DNA of 55,257 nt from Neoconidiobolus thromboides FSU 785 (taxonomy: Eukaryota; Entomophthoromycota; Entomophthoromycetes; Entomophthorales; Neoconidiobolaceae), in NCBI GenBank assembly GCA_025603075.1, contig MU626395.1, positions 1-55,257 of the forward strand. The letters are read 5' to 3'. The position numbers and the translations under genes are program-made. The notes beneath the pieces are model-generated. The model had not been told where the DNA came from, did not search any database, and saw only the letters and a list, made by a program, of their open reading frames with translations. Positions 1-15,731 of the stretch are shown piece by piece (the stretch's first letter is position 1; the number at the start of each line of letters is the position of its first letter).

Positions 1-162
1 AACTAACTTACAGTATGAGCTATAATAGAATGATTTAGAACTGTGTTTGGGTGCTTTTGTTTTAATAAAAGATGTGATTTTATAGAATTTTAAGCGAAGT
101 TTTTAAAATGCAAAATTTTTCAAAAATTGGATAAAATAATGAAACTAATTCAGACAACCCCA

Positions 163-270
163 TATGGTGATGTATTTTTGTGTTTAAGAATTTCAATAAT
201 AAAATTTCCACTTAAATAGCGCTTAAAAGATGGAAAAAAATAATGAAATAAAAAAAAAACACCTCCATGT
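163..270 (+). mobile_element. Hairpin MITE, copy 1
   Basis: Short non-autonomous inverted-repeat element in the forward arrangement. The left arm begins TATGGTGATGTATTTTTG and is followed by a TTTAAGAATTT block. The core holds the AGCGCT palindrome inside ATAGCGCTTAAAAGATGG. The right end is CACCTCCATG, a diverged version of the family terminus CATCCCCATA. No coding capacity. Confidence 0.8.
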
Positions 271-695
271 AGTAAATTATAGACTATATAAAATGAACAA
301 AATAAAAAACATTATGAAATTTATATAAAATACTAAAATTCAATATCTTTATTAAAAAATAATTTAATAAGAAGCTATAAGTTATATTAGTAAGCTTTTT
401 TACATTTCAATTAAATAGCTATATAAAAAACACAATAATAGTTATTTTTTATTATAGTTTCTGAATATAAATATAAAAATGTGGAAATTTAAAAACAGTG
501 TTTTTTGTAATAAGTAATAGAAATTTTTACAACTTTAAATAAAAAACTATGAGTTTATTGTATTTGAATTTAAAGGTATAATAAGTTTTAGTGACAAAGT
601 CCCCTAAGGCTAATCAAATTTATTATATAAATCATAGTTAAATTAGCTATAAAATTGAAATTAATTTTATAAATGATTCAAATAGTTACTATACT

Positions 696-800
696 ATAAG
701 AGGATGTATTTTTATATTTAAGAATTTTACCAACAATTTTTCCGCTCAAACAGCGCTTGAAAGATCGAAAAGTAATGAAGCAAAAAAAAACATCCCCATA
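696..800 (+). mobile_element. Hairpin MITE, copy 2
   Basis: Forward copy. The left end is TATAAGAGGATGTATTTTTA. The core is CAGCGCTTGAAAGATCG, and the right terminus CATCCCCATA is intact. Confidence 0.8.
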
Positions 801-820
801 ATTAGTTATAGAGTTAATAG

Positions 821-925
821 TATGGATGATTTTTTTGGTTTTATTACTTTTTCCACCTTTTAAGCGCTACTTAAGCGGAAAATTTTTTACTAAAATTTTT
901 AAACACAAAAATATACTTCCATGTA
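821..925 (-). mobile_element. Hairpin MITE, copy 3
   Basis: Reverse copy lying 20 bp after copy 2, so the two form a large tail-to-tail inverted pair. It begins TATGGATGATTTTTTTGG, has the core TTTTAAGCGCTACTTAAGCGG, and ends ACTTCCATGTA. Confidence 0.8.
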
Positions 926-948
926 TGTTTTATATTTAGGCCTAAAAA

Positions 949-1052
949 TATGAGGATGTATTTTTGTGTCTAAGAATTTCACTAACAATTTTTCTGCTTA
1001 AACAGTGCTCAAAAGATCGAAAAAGTGATGAGGCTAAAAAAACGCCTCTATA
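949..1052 (+). mobile_element. Hairpin MITE, copy 4
   Basis: Forward copy beginning TATGAGGATGTATTTTTGTG. The core is diverged (CAGTGCTCAAAAGATCG), and the right end is CGCCTCTATA. Confidence 0.8.
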
Positions 1053-1105
1053 TACAACTGAGTTATTAGTTAAAATCCTCAATTTAGCATCAAAAAATAA
1101 TTTAA

Positions 1106-1210
1106 ATGGGGATGGATTTTTTTGTTTAAGAATCTTATTAATAATTTTTCCACTCAAACAGCGCTTGAAAGATCGAAAAGTAATGAAGCTAAAAAAAACA
1201 TCCCCAAATA
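1106..1210 (+). mobile_element. Hairpin MITE, copy 5
   Basis: Forward copy beginning ATGGGGATGGATTTTTTTG. The core is CAGCGCTTGAAAGATCG as in copy 2, and the right end is CATCCCCAAA. Confidence 0.8.
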
Positions 1211-1359
1211 GTTTTTGAAAATTAAATAATAATATTATTTTTAGAAGTTAATACATAATATTATTAGAGAACTTTCTATTTGAAAAAAGTTGTATTTTTT
1301 TTAAATTACAATAAGTAAGAAAATAACCTTTATGATCAAAAATTTATTAGTAAATAAGA

Positions 1360-1463
1360 TATGAGGATGTTTTTTTGGTTTCATCACTTTCTCTATTTTT
1401 TAAGCGTTATTTGAGTGGGAAGATCGCTAGTAAAGTTCTTAGATGAAAAAATACATCCCCATA
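1360..1463 (-). mobile_element. Hairpin MITE, copy 6
   Basis: Reverse copy. It begins TATGAGGATGTTTTTTTGG, has the core TTTTAAGCGTTATTTGAGTGG, and ends TACATCCCCATA with an intact terminus. Confidence 0.85.
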
Positions 1464-2266
1464 CGTTAGGACCTGGTCTTTTATAACTCAAAAATTACTT
1501 TTTTATAAAAACAACAACATAAAAAGTAGCTTTCCGGTATAATGTAGTTTAATCTAAATTTTATGAAAAAACGCAAGATAAATTTACATTATTAAAAGTT
1601 TAAATTTACTTAATGATAGAAAATAAGTAGATAGAAAACAATTTAACTGTTATTGTGTTATTTGTTTACCAAATATATCATAATGTCTGCTATATTCTAC
1701 TTTGTTTTGGGATTTATTTAATGTTTTGACTTAACTATCCAGTTTGTATTCACTAAAATCGGATTACTTCCTAATTGAGAATTGTTTATCATATCAGGGG
1801 TCCTGGGTTTCTTTATTATATTAACATTAGGAAATGGAAGTATAACCCTCACTGGAATTATCGCTTCTTTGTTTAGTTCAGCGCTTACCTGATGTCATGT
1901 ACCTCACAATATGAGCTCATCCGTTTGCGACAGCTAATCTGGTTGGTACAAACAATGTTGTTTTAAAATTTGATATTTGTTTAACTTATTTAAGGTATTT
2001 AAAATCTGAAATATTTAAATTTGATTTTTATTGTCATTGATTACAAATCTCAAATTAAGTGCAAATAAATAGACGACTATTTTAATAGCTACTTATGAAT
2101 TATATTATATATATTCAATAATATGCTAAAAGTACAACACATTTTTTTCTAATATTTTTGTTCATTTTAAGTTCAAAATTCCAAGTTATGAATTCAATTG
2201 TTAAAAAAATAATTCCATATAATGATATGCATTAAATTTTATATTTTTAAAAAATATTAATCAAAA

Positions 2267-3220
2267 CTATACATTGTTAGTAGGAGGTGGATCGCAAAGG
2301 CCTTCTACTTTCCACCCAAACATTAAATTGGTCATCTAAAATCAATTAAAATTTAAAAATAAGGCTTTATAATAAATTACCGCAATAGATAATGGAATTG
2401 GCTTTTTCACTTTCGATTTACTATTTGTAATCTGCTTATAAAACGAATATTTTAATCTATCAGAGAGGGAGTTATGCCAAATTTGCCATTCTTCTATTGT
2501 ACTAAAATCTAAAGGCGATTTGTTTTCTATTAATTTATTTTTATCTTGCTCTTGCTCCTGCTCTTGTTCTTGCTCTGAATCCGTGGTAGGATTTGAATTA
2601 CTATGTAGTGCAAAACTATTAACCAACTTCGATGAAAGCAATTTATCTTTCAATCTACTAAACCTATTTAATAAAGCAGGTGATTTTTGACTTTCCTTTG
2701 ATTCACTTTGTGAGACTTCTAACCTATTTTTTGATGTATTATTTAATTTTAATTGTCTAAGGTCATTTAATCTATTCGACTCCTTTGATCCATCAGCTGA
2801 AGCTAAATGTGGTGGGTTTAACCAGAGTTCTCTCAATTTCTCCCATTTCATTTGTTGAAATAAAACTTGAGACGCTTGAACCTCAACTCCAAATTGATGT
2901 TCTTCCTCCTGTTCAAATTGATCTTTATCTTTATTAGTTATCTTCACAAGTAATTTCTCAGCATTATTATAAACTTCTGAGAAATCTGTTGCTGGTAAAA
3001 CTAGCTCTTTGTTCAATATCACAACATCTTTTTTTGGTAAAGGAGGTGGTATTGGATCGTCTATAGTTGTTTCGATAAAAGAGTTTACGGATGTAGAAGG
3101 ATTAGAATTTAAACCTAATCCTTTAAATATATCATTTAATTCATTTTCTGAAAAATTACTAAAGATTGGGCTTTCTGGCTTGATATCTACCCTTGAGCTG
3201 TTTTTACTTTTGGAATACAT
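2267..3220 (-). CDS. Gag1-like clamp domain (DUF4050) protein
   Basis: Predicted 302-residue protein from two exons, complement(2381..3220) and complement(2267..2335), joined across a 45 bp GT-AG intron. The C-terminal half matches the fungal Gag1-like clamp/DUF4050 pattern: a WEKLRELWL block (about residue 125), then after a low-complexity linker KKPIPLSIA (codons 272-280), continued in the second exon by MTNLMFGWKVEGLC. The pairing 'PIPLs-x-M...GWk-x-eG' is the hallmark of the family and supports the splice. Reading through the intron gives a short, wrong tail and loses the GWK..G end. The middle contains an EQ dipeptide repeat (2551-2578) and Ser-rich linkers, so most of the protein is probably disordered. 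Family members are fungal; the biochemical role is uncertain. The N-terminus carries PPPLPKK, a possible SH3-type ligand. Confidence 0.7.
2336..2380 (-). other. Intron of the clamp-domain gene
   Basis: 45 bp with donor GTAATT and acceptor TTTTAG on the minus strand. Removing it restores the conserved end of the clamp domain in the same frame. Confidence 0.75.
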
Positions 3221-3304
3221 GAAAAGAAATAAAAAATTTGAAATTTATATTTAAATAAGAACAAGAACAAATTTATTTTTAGTAACTTAATTTTCTAAAT
3301 TTAT

Positions 3305-4198
3305 TCAATTTTGGTTTTTTGGCTTGTATTTCTTTTGATTGGGAATTCGGCATACTTTATCTTCCGCATCACAATAATATAAAGAATTGCAATCACTATC
3401 GACTTTACATGGAGTAAGGAACTATTATGAAATTAGAATGTATATAGTAACTATATAAACTACTCACTCTTCCTGGGAATCTACAACGGTTTTCAAAACT
3501 ACAAACAGTTCCAGATACCTTGCTGTCACTAATTAATTACATTAAAAATTAAATTTTAATATTATAAAAAGTCCTTACCAAAAATCATCTTTACTATTAA
3601 AATAGCAATCGGTATTTATTCTATTCAATGTTGAAATAGTACCATTATTCTCTAATACTAACTTATTCCCTTTATCAATAAATTTGCCAGTATAGTTATT
3701 TTGGCCTCCATTAGAATTCAATATTAAACTAAACCCTTTCTGCCCTTTTTGCATTTCTCTAATAAAACCCTTTAACAAAATTCATTAATAAGACCTATTA
3801 AAATAATTACTTGATCTTTCTTAGGTCATATTTACCATTAATAGGTGCAAGTTTAAACTGAGGGCAAATTTTTTCATTACATAAATAGTTAGTAAATTGA
3901 TAGAAAGATAAATCTTGGTCAAATTCTAGTGCTTGTATATATCGATGTAATCCCTTAACATTTTCAAACTCCTAATATAAAATATAAAAATAAATAAACA
4001 AGCAACTTTCAATTTTAATCTTACTTTAATATCCTGCTTAAATATACCAGTCAATCGCTTAACTAAATAATGATACTCATCTTTCTTTAAATTCGTTGAA
4101 CCTAATAATAAATATATTAACTATTTAGTATCAAGTATATATAACTTACTTATGAGGTTTAATGAGCTTATAAGAGTAATAATATTTATTAATTTCAT
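3305..4198 (-). CDS. Small secreted cysteine-rich protein, hypothetical
   Basis: Six exons can be joined in frame on the minus strand with introns of about 45-55 bp. It opens with a signal peptide (MKLINIITLISSLNLIS) and ends at TGA (3305-3307). The assembled product is about 190-200 residues with ten cysteines: a pair in LCNEKICPQF, one in TDCYF, then a dense C-terminal group with the spacing TVCSF..NRCRFPG..TPCKVDSDC..YYCD..KVC. The PCKxDSDCxxxYYC run resembles small disulfide-knot modules of secreted proteins. The last exon ends in a basic, Asn-rich tail. No enzyme motif is visible. One exon junction makes a Cys (TG|T) and the third intron (about 53 bp) is the only one that keeps the frame. 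I do not recognise a named family. It could be a cell-wall or effector-like protein, but that is inference. Confidence 0.65.
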
Positions 4199-4599
4199 AA
4201 CTTTAAAGTTAAATATATTAAATAGTTTTAACAATAATTTTACTAATTGACTTTAAATACTTTATTTTTTTTGATTTAATTACTTTGAAAATCTAACTGA
4301 ATATCGTAAATCAACTTTGATTTTAAATCCTGAAAAGCATCAAACTAAATTTAGAACTAAAATTAGAAAATGATTAAATTTAGATTTGGCATGAAGACTA
4401 ACTATTAAAAAATAAAAAGTAAACAATAAAGATAAATTTAGCTAATGAAAATAACAAACTCAAATTATTAACTCATCATTACTTTATATAATATTAATAT
4501 CGTTTAAAAATAAATAAATAAATAAATAATAATAAAATTTAATTCAAATATTATAAATTAAAGTAAATAATTTTTATCGGAATATTACTATTAATGTAG
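4199..4599. promoter_or_regulatory. Upstream region of the secreted Cys-rich gene
   Basis: Gene-free 400 bp between the 3' end of the formin and the start of the Cys-rich gene. It contains an (AAAT)n run at about 4508-4538 and otherwise only AT-rich sequence. It must carry the promoter of the minus-strand gene that starts at 4198. Confidence 0.4.
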
Positions 4600-10266
<5,667 letters not shown>

Positions 10267-10827
10267 TCATAAAACTGTTTGTTTTGGATTGATTTTATAA
10301 AATAAATATATATTAAAGTATAGAGAATTATGTAACTTAAAATAATTTAAAATAGTTCTTAGTTGACATGAGTTTGTTTAAAAATTTATAAATCAAAGCG
10401 GGGATAGTAGCTTTAAAAGCCTTTTTAATTGGTTGATTTTTTACTTCATTTTTTAAGTAAATCCTATAAATGCCTAAAATAAAGGGTTTAATAATTAAAA
10501 GGTAAGGCTTGAATCCATTTATATTTTTATTGCTTAGCATCAAATATTAAAATAGTTTAAAACTTCATATTACATTATTGTTTTATCATTTATATTGCTT
10601 TTATATTACATTTCTATTATAATACGATTGTAGTATACTATTTTTGTATCATTTTATCCCACTTTAGATTTATTTCACAAACATTATTTTGTTCTCATTT
10701 GTGTTTTTTATCTATACTATTTCAAAATAAAACTTTTGATTTTAAAACGTACTTAAAAATAAAATTAAATAACGGAATAGTCAATATTTATAATCTCAAA
10801 ATTGTTTGATTTATTCATTCAAATCTA
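10267..10827. other. Intergenic, formin promoter side
   Basis: AT-rich 560 bp between the formin start and the sulfite oxidase stop. A 68-codon minus-strand frame (10337-10543) rich in Lys, Ile and Asn has no recognisable features and reads like chance in AT-rich DNA. Confidence 0.4.
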
Positions 10828-12406
10828 TTAAATATTAGACTTTGGCCATTCCGGTGAAAGACTATCTACTTTATCCCAGCAATTGTTCATAACTCCACGG
10901 AAATTCCAAATAGGTAATTCGGGCTGAGTATTTGAAGCAGAATCCCCTAAAATTTATAATGTTAACTCTAATATTATAATATTAGTGATGTACATTACAT
11001 GCTCTACACATTATTGTAGTATTCGGGTTAATTGATTTGACTTTCAAAGACCATAGGCACCAAGACCAATATCCATTGCCTACTTTTTCTTGCTTTAAGC
11101 TAGCAAGCTCCCAACTTTTACCTTCATCGAATGTCACCTCTAATAGATTTGTTTCAGTAAAGATAATAATTAAACTAATAAAATATTACCAACTCTTGTT
11201 ACTTTTCTTCCTCCTCCTGAAAGAATGAAATTAGGTCATTTTTTTAAGATAAAATCAACTGATAATACCTGATATCGCATAACCTTTAACTTCGTTACAA
11301 CTGACTTCAAGCTTAGATTGATTCGAAGGAGTACAAATAACACTTTGTACATTCATCTCATGAATTGATTGTGATTTATCCCAATATTTGAATGCATCTT
11401 TTTCTTCAACCTAAATTTTTATATCAAATACTAGATTGAATTATACTATTAAAGCTTTACATCTTGTGGCAATATTTTATAGTCACGACGCTGAAAGAAA
11501 CTAGGTGATTCCTCATTCTGAATAATTATTTTGTTTAAGTATTTAACAGATCGAGCACCAATTACGCCTTAAAGTTCATGATTAATTATTACAATTTAAT
11601 ATTATAAATTATACTTACCTGGAACAACCATTCTAATAGGATAACCATGATCACGTGGCAATAGCTCATTATTCATTTCATAAGCCAATAACACATCATT
11701 ATCTATGTTCCTATTATTTAAAAAATAATTAATATTTAAACAAGCCAAATTAGTAATATTATTACATGGCCCATTTTAATGGAATTGAGCTTCCATAACA
11801 ACGATCTTCCTCAACTCCACCAACAGCTTCCATCCAAACGTGAGCATCAGGGTATTCGAATTGTGAAACATCTTCAGGGATACCTGCATCTAATAAGATA
11901 TCACGAAGTCTTGCACCTGCCCAATAAGAATTGGCAATGGTACCAGGTCCCCAGATAACACCTTTGACTGGTTTTACTTTTAATAATCCATCTCTTCTAT
12001 TACCAGCACACTGAAATTTTATTAAAAAACATATTGTTTAGTTGTGTCTTCGATAAAGTCATGAAATAATTACCTGTAAGGCAGCTAATATAGTATGCTT
12101 TTTGTAGTCTGATTTGATTTCTTTTACTGAAATATTTAATGGTTTTGGTACTATTCCTTCAATACTGATAAAATGCTTATTTTCATCAATTAATGGAATT
12201 GGGCCATGATTTCTTTTAAAGAACACCTCTTTTGGTGTAACATAACTTCCAACTAATTGCTTTAATGGTGGTTCTGCATTGAAAGGTTCTTTGTTTCTTA
12301 CTATCAGCTCTTTGTTTATTCTTTCTGGCTCATAATTATATATTAAGTCTGTTCTTTTCCCATTTTTTGTTGGAAAATTGTGGAATTCAGTCTGATTTTT
12401 ACTCAT
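10828..12406 (-). CDS. Sulfite oxidase (molybdenum enzyme without heme domain)
   Basis: Spliced from about seven exons to roughly 400 residues. The first exon contains [10 protein letters not shown], the conserved start of the Mo-cofactor domain. Directly after the first intron comes CAGNRR, whose Cys ligates molybdenum. Further matches are [34 protein letters not shown] and [15 protein letters not shown], and the dimerisation domain ends in ARACD-like MCRACDASSNTQP and WNFRGVMNN. It catalyses sulfite to sulfate oxidation. There is no cytochrome b5 domain, so it resembles the plant-type enzyme that uses O2. There is no obvious mitochondrial presequence; the protein ends in SNI, reminiscent of the plant peroxisomal SNL tail but not a canonical PTS1. 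The stop TAA is at 10828-10830. Confidence 0.92.
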
Positions 12407-13318
12407 TTTTTATAATTGAAAAAAAACTTTCTTCCTTTTTATACCTCAAGACCTGTCAAAATCTCTATAGACATGACTCAACTTATTCATTAGTAATATC
12501 CAATTAATAACAGTTAGAGATTAAAACATAACCAACCATACTACATAATTTTATAGTGTTAAAATTAGAACTAAATTTAATTACATAAAAATGGTGATAA
12601 ACATTAGCTCAAATAAATGATAAAATCTACAATATTAATTTATTATATTAACATCCTTTCTGTTTGAATTTGAATAAATATAATATAAGACTCATTAAAT
12701 ACACATTATTGATAATAGATAATAAATATGTACTATTTATACCCATATTGTTTTAGAATATTGTATTATCTCATAATAATGCTTATCTCTATAATATAAC
12801 CATATACATTAGAATCAAATTAAGCGATAGTATGAAAATAGAAAATACATGAATGATACTCAGAGGCCCCAATCAACATAATAGTTTATGATGAAGGATA
12901 TAAATCCCTTAAAAAAATCTTAGCTGTATATAATAATGAATTGTTATATAAATAAATTCACAATGAAACAAAATCTATAGAAAGAAAACATTTTTTATTT
13001 TTTGGTTTAAGTTAAAATGTTTGTACAAATTCATTTTTTTTTAGCTTAATACTTTATATAACTTTTACCCATTAACTCAACAAGGGAGTCATAAACTAGG
13101 AGCATAACATTAAAGAAACTATTCAATCAATTTTTAAGAAACTTTATAAACTTTCGTTCTTAAATATTAACAACTAACATTGATATTTAAATATATTATA
13201 AATAAAATTAATGTTATGTTATTATTAAATCTGTTTTTCATTATAAATTTCAAACATAAAATAATAATCGATTAATTTATTAAAATAATAATATTATTGA
13301 ATGTGTAGTATAATCGGT
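12407..13318. other. Gene-free AT-rich spacer
   Basis: About 900 bp between the sulfite oxidase start and the phosphatase stop. I see no frame, repeat element or RNA-like structure worth calling. Confidence 0.5.
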
Positions 13319-14207
13319 TTATAATTCCCCAGTTTTAGCTTTTTGGGCGGTCTCTAATACGATTTGAAAATCATCAAAGGGAACGTATTTAATACCATGT
13401 TCCATACAATATTTTTCTAAGCCTCTACCACGTCTTGCAAATAAAACATCTGCACGACGAGCAGCTGATAAATCAGACACACCGTCGCCGCAAAAAATGA
13501 TAAAGGGCTTAACTTCTCCATGTTCTCTTTTATACTCTTCTTCAGCAATATCCATTGATAAACCTTTATCATGACCAAATTCGCTTTACATTGATTAACA
13601 TTATTAAATGCTTACTATAATTTTATTAAATTACCTCTCATCTTTAAAAGTGCAGATCCACTTTCTGCCTTCAAGAACTCCATAGTTAGCTCGAATTTTA
13701 AAGTTTGTGTAATCATTAGGAAAAAACTTTCTCAAAAAGTATTCAATCATAAACTCAAGACCCCTTTTTATATAATAAGTAATATATATATATATATGTA
13801 AAAAAAAATACCCTGAAAACACATGGAAAGGTATGCTATTCGAAAAACAATATTCTGCGAAAATTTCGAATTTGGGATCAAGCTCAACATCTATTTACGA
13901 TAAAGTCAAATATCTGAAATATATATGTTATTACCTTTAAGAAGAACTAAAGCTTCCTCCCAAGTCAAATTTACCCCATCCCACATTTGCTTAAATATAT
14001 CCCTTTTTAATCATTGTTTAATTTTTGTAAGATTTATTCGTTTATTATTTACCTTAATTTGCTTTCACCTATCATAGCCTTTTCATCTAAAGCTTTACGT
14101 GTTTCTGTTCCGATACATTTATCAATTAATATGACTCCAGTATCTTGCAATGTAATCGTTCCATCGAAATCGCAGCAAACTAGAACATGTGTATTTCCTT
14201 TGGTCAT
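13319..14207 (-). CDS. HAD-superfamily phosphatase, MtnX-like
   Basis: Four exons joined in frame, about 240 residues. Motif I is CDFDGTIT near residue 12 (nucleophile Asp plus acid/base Asp). The cap region follows (WDGVNLTWEEAL, FEIFAEYCFSN), then motif II in PFHVFSGGLEFM. Motif IV is FCGDGVSDLSAARRADVLFAR, the acidic Mg-binding loop. This is the subfamily IB pattern of 2,3-diketo-5-methylthiopentyl-1-phosphate phosphatases (MtnX type) and related fungal phosphatases, which act in methionine salvage in bacteria. The fungal substrate is not proven, so a general small-phosphoester phosphatase is possible. No targeting signal; probably cytosolic. The intron at about 13768-13815 holds an (AT)n run. 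Confidence 0.82.
13782..13797. repeat. (AT)n microsatellite in an intron
   Basis: Eight TA dinucleotides within an intron of the HAD phosphatase gene, next to the donor side. Confidence 0.7.
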
Positions 14208-14680
14208 TGTAAATTATAAAAATTAAATTAAATTTTGGGATCAAATCATTTTAATTATTTTAATTGAATCCAAGAATAGGTTAAATCAATAATTAGTTTT
14301 ACCTTGGAACTAATTTTTACAGCATAATAGCTATAACTATATAAAAGTAAAATTTGTTACATCGTTTTAAAATATAGCTTTTTATTATGATACTATACAT
14401 ATCAACAATACTGATAAGTTTTAACGCAATTTTGTCAAAAATAAATGATTACTTTAGATTAAGAAATTAAACCAGAGTTAAGTAGCTATCACATTTATCT
14501 AAAATAGCAAATATCATTACTCTACGAAAACTCAACAATATATATAAAGTACCAATTGTGAATAATATTAAATCCTTATTTAAGTTATTGTTGACTATAT
14601 TCAAAGTTATAAGTCGAAAAATTGTAATATTTTGAAATAAGTTAGTTCAGTAAAATTATAAAAAATTGTTCTATTAGCCT

Positions 14681-14714
14681 ATTTTAAATTATTTTAAATT
14701 ATTTTAAATTATTT
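14681..14714. repeat. 10-bp tandem repeat
   Basis: Three and a half perfect copies of ATTTTAAATT in intergenic DNA. Confidence 0.8.
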
Positions 14715-15346
14715 AAAAATATACAATACAAATAAATAGACATAGTTGATTTAATTTAAATATAATATTAGATATATATGTAACAAAGATTACTTTAATG
14801 AGTTTATTCAAATAAAAATTTATAAACTTGATCAAAATTTAATTTACTATAAATGATAAAAGAATCTATAAAAGATACCTTAATAGAATAATTCTAAAGT
14901 TTGATTATAAATTTCAAAGCATGTTGAATGTCTGCCTTGATAGCATTTTATTATTATTATTATGTGACATAGGAATATCTTTTTTATTTTTGTCTATTTC
15001 TTGTTCAATATAAAATTGTGCGATTTATTAGTGAACATTTTTTTAAAGTATTCTCATATAAATATTTTTCTCTACACATGTAATTGGAAGTTTTGTTCTT
15101 ATAAAATTACTTGTATATCAAATAATCATCAAACTAACTTTCCTTATTTTAGTAATATTTATTCCATTATACACTTTTTTAATTATTAATATAATTTAAT
15201 ATTCATAAAATAATAAATAGAAAATGATAATTAGTTTATTTTCATTTTGTTAAACTAAACTAGACAGTGAATTGCATCATTTTGAATGGATATACAATAA
15301 AAAATGTCAAATATTTGTATTTTTCTAAGCGAATTTTTTGTTTCCC

Positions 15347-15407
15347 AATTTTACCACTAATGCTTATAAAATTCTAACGAAAATTGCGTGATTTTAGTGG
15401 AAAATGA
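15347..15407. repeat. Inverted repeat upstream of the F-box gene
   Basis: ATTTTACCACTAA pairs with TTAGTGGAAAAT, with one base unpaired, enclosing about 33 bp. It lies some 330 bp upstream of the F-box gene start, so a regulatory cruciform, a protein-binding pair or a small insertion remnant are all possible. Confidence 0.5.
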
Positions 15408-15731
15408 CACCATGATAGCAGTATCCCAATAAAATACTCAAAACTGTTTAAATTGACTTCTTTTATAGGATAAATTTAAGTCACAAAACTTATGCAAATT
15501 TCATGATCAATAAAAATATTAGGTTTTTTTGATAAATAATTTTGATTTGATAAAATATTCTAAAACGACCTTGAAAAAAATAAAGAAAAATAGAAGTAAA
15601 ATTTAAGATTAACTAATAAGAATGGAGATATTTTTTACATGTTACTATCATTAGTTGTTTCTTTATGAATAAGCTTTTCTAGCTGCTTAATATATAAACT
15701 TGACTTGTAGCTCATAAATACAATTTTTTAA

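Larger units (their letters stand above)
1..2266. other. Gene-free AT-rich stretch hosting a MITE cluster
   Basis: No open frame here is convincing. The two frames of 71-84 codons at about 942-1218 are read-through of inverted-repeat elements and are not genes. Six copies of the ~100 bp element lie between 163 and 1463. Around 1785-1892 the base composition is less AT-rich and a frame of about 36 codons without an ATG encodes a hydrophobic stretch (LTLGNGSITLTGIIASLFSS), possibly a decayed fragment of a membrane-protein gene. I cannot extend it across splice sites. Confidence 0.6.
14208..15731. other. Divergent intergenic region
   Basis: About 1.5 kb between the divergent phosphatase and F-box genes. 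It contains a 10-bp tandem repeat (14681-14714) and an imperfect inverted repeat around 15347-15407, whose arms ATTTTACCACTAA and TTAGTGGAAAAT lie about 33 bp apart. This ends just before an AAAATGACACCAT motif that also occurs near 43301. The 62-codon frame at 15001-15189 is AT-driven and not called. Confidence 0.5.

Noticed and set aside
942-1218. Open frames of 71 and 84 codons on both strands
   Set aside because: They lie entirely in MITE copies 4 and 5 and the sequence between them. Both strands are open because the elements are inverted repeats without stops in those frames.
10337-10543. 68-codon frame between formin and sulfite oxidase
   Set aside because: Basic, low-complexity and without family features. 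I could not separate it from chance.
15001-15189. 62-codon frame upstream of the F-box gene
   Set aside because: Ile, Asn, Tyr and Phe dominate as expected from AT bias; there is no motif or supporting splice context.
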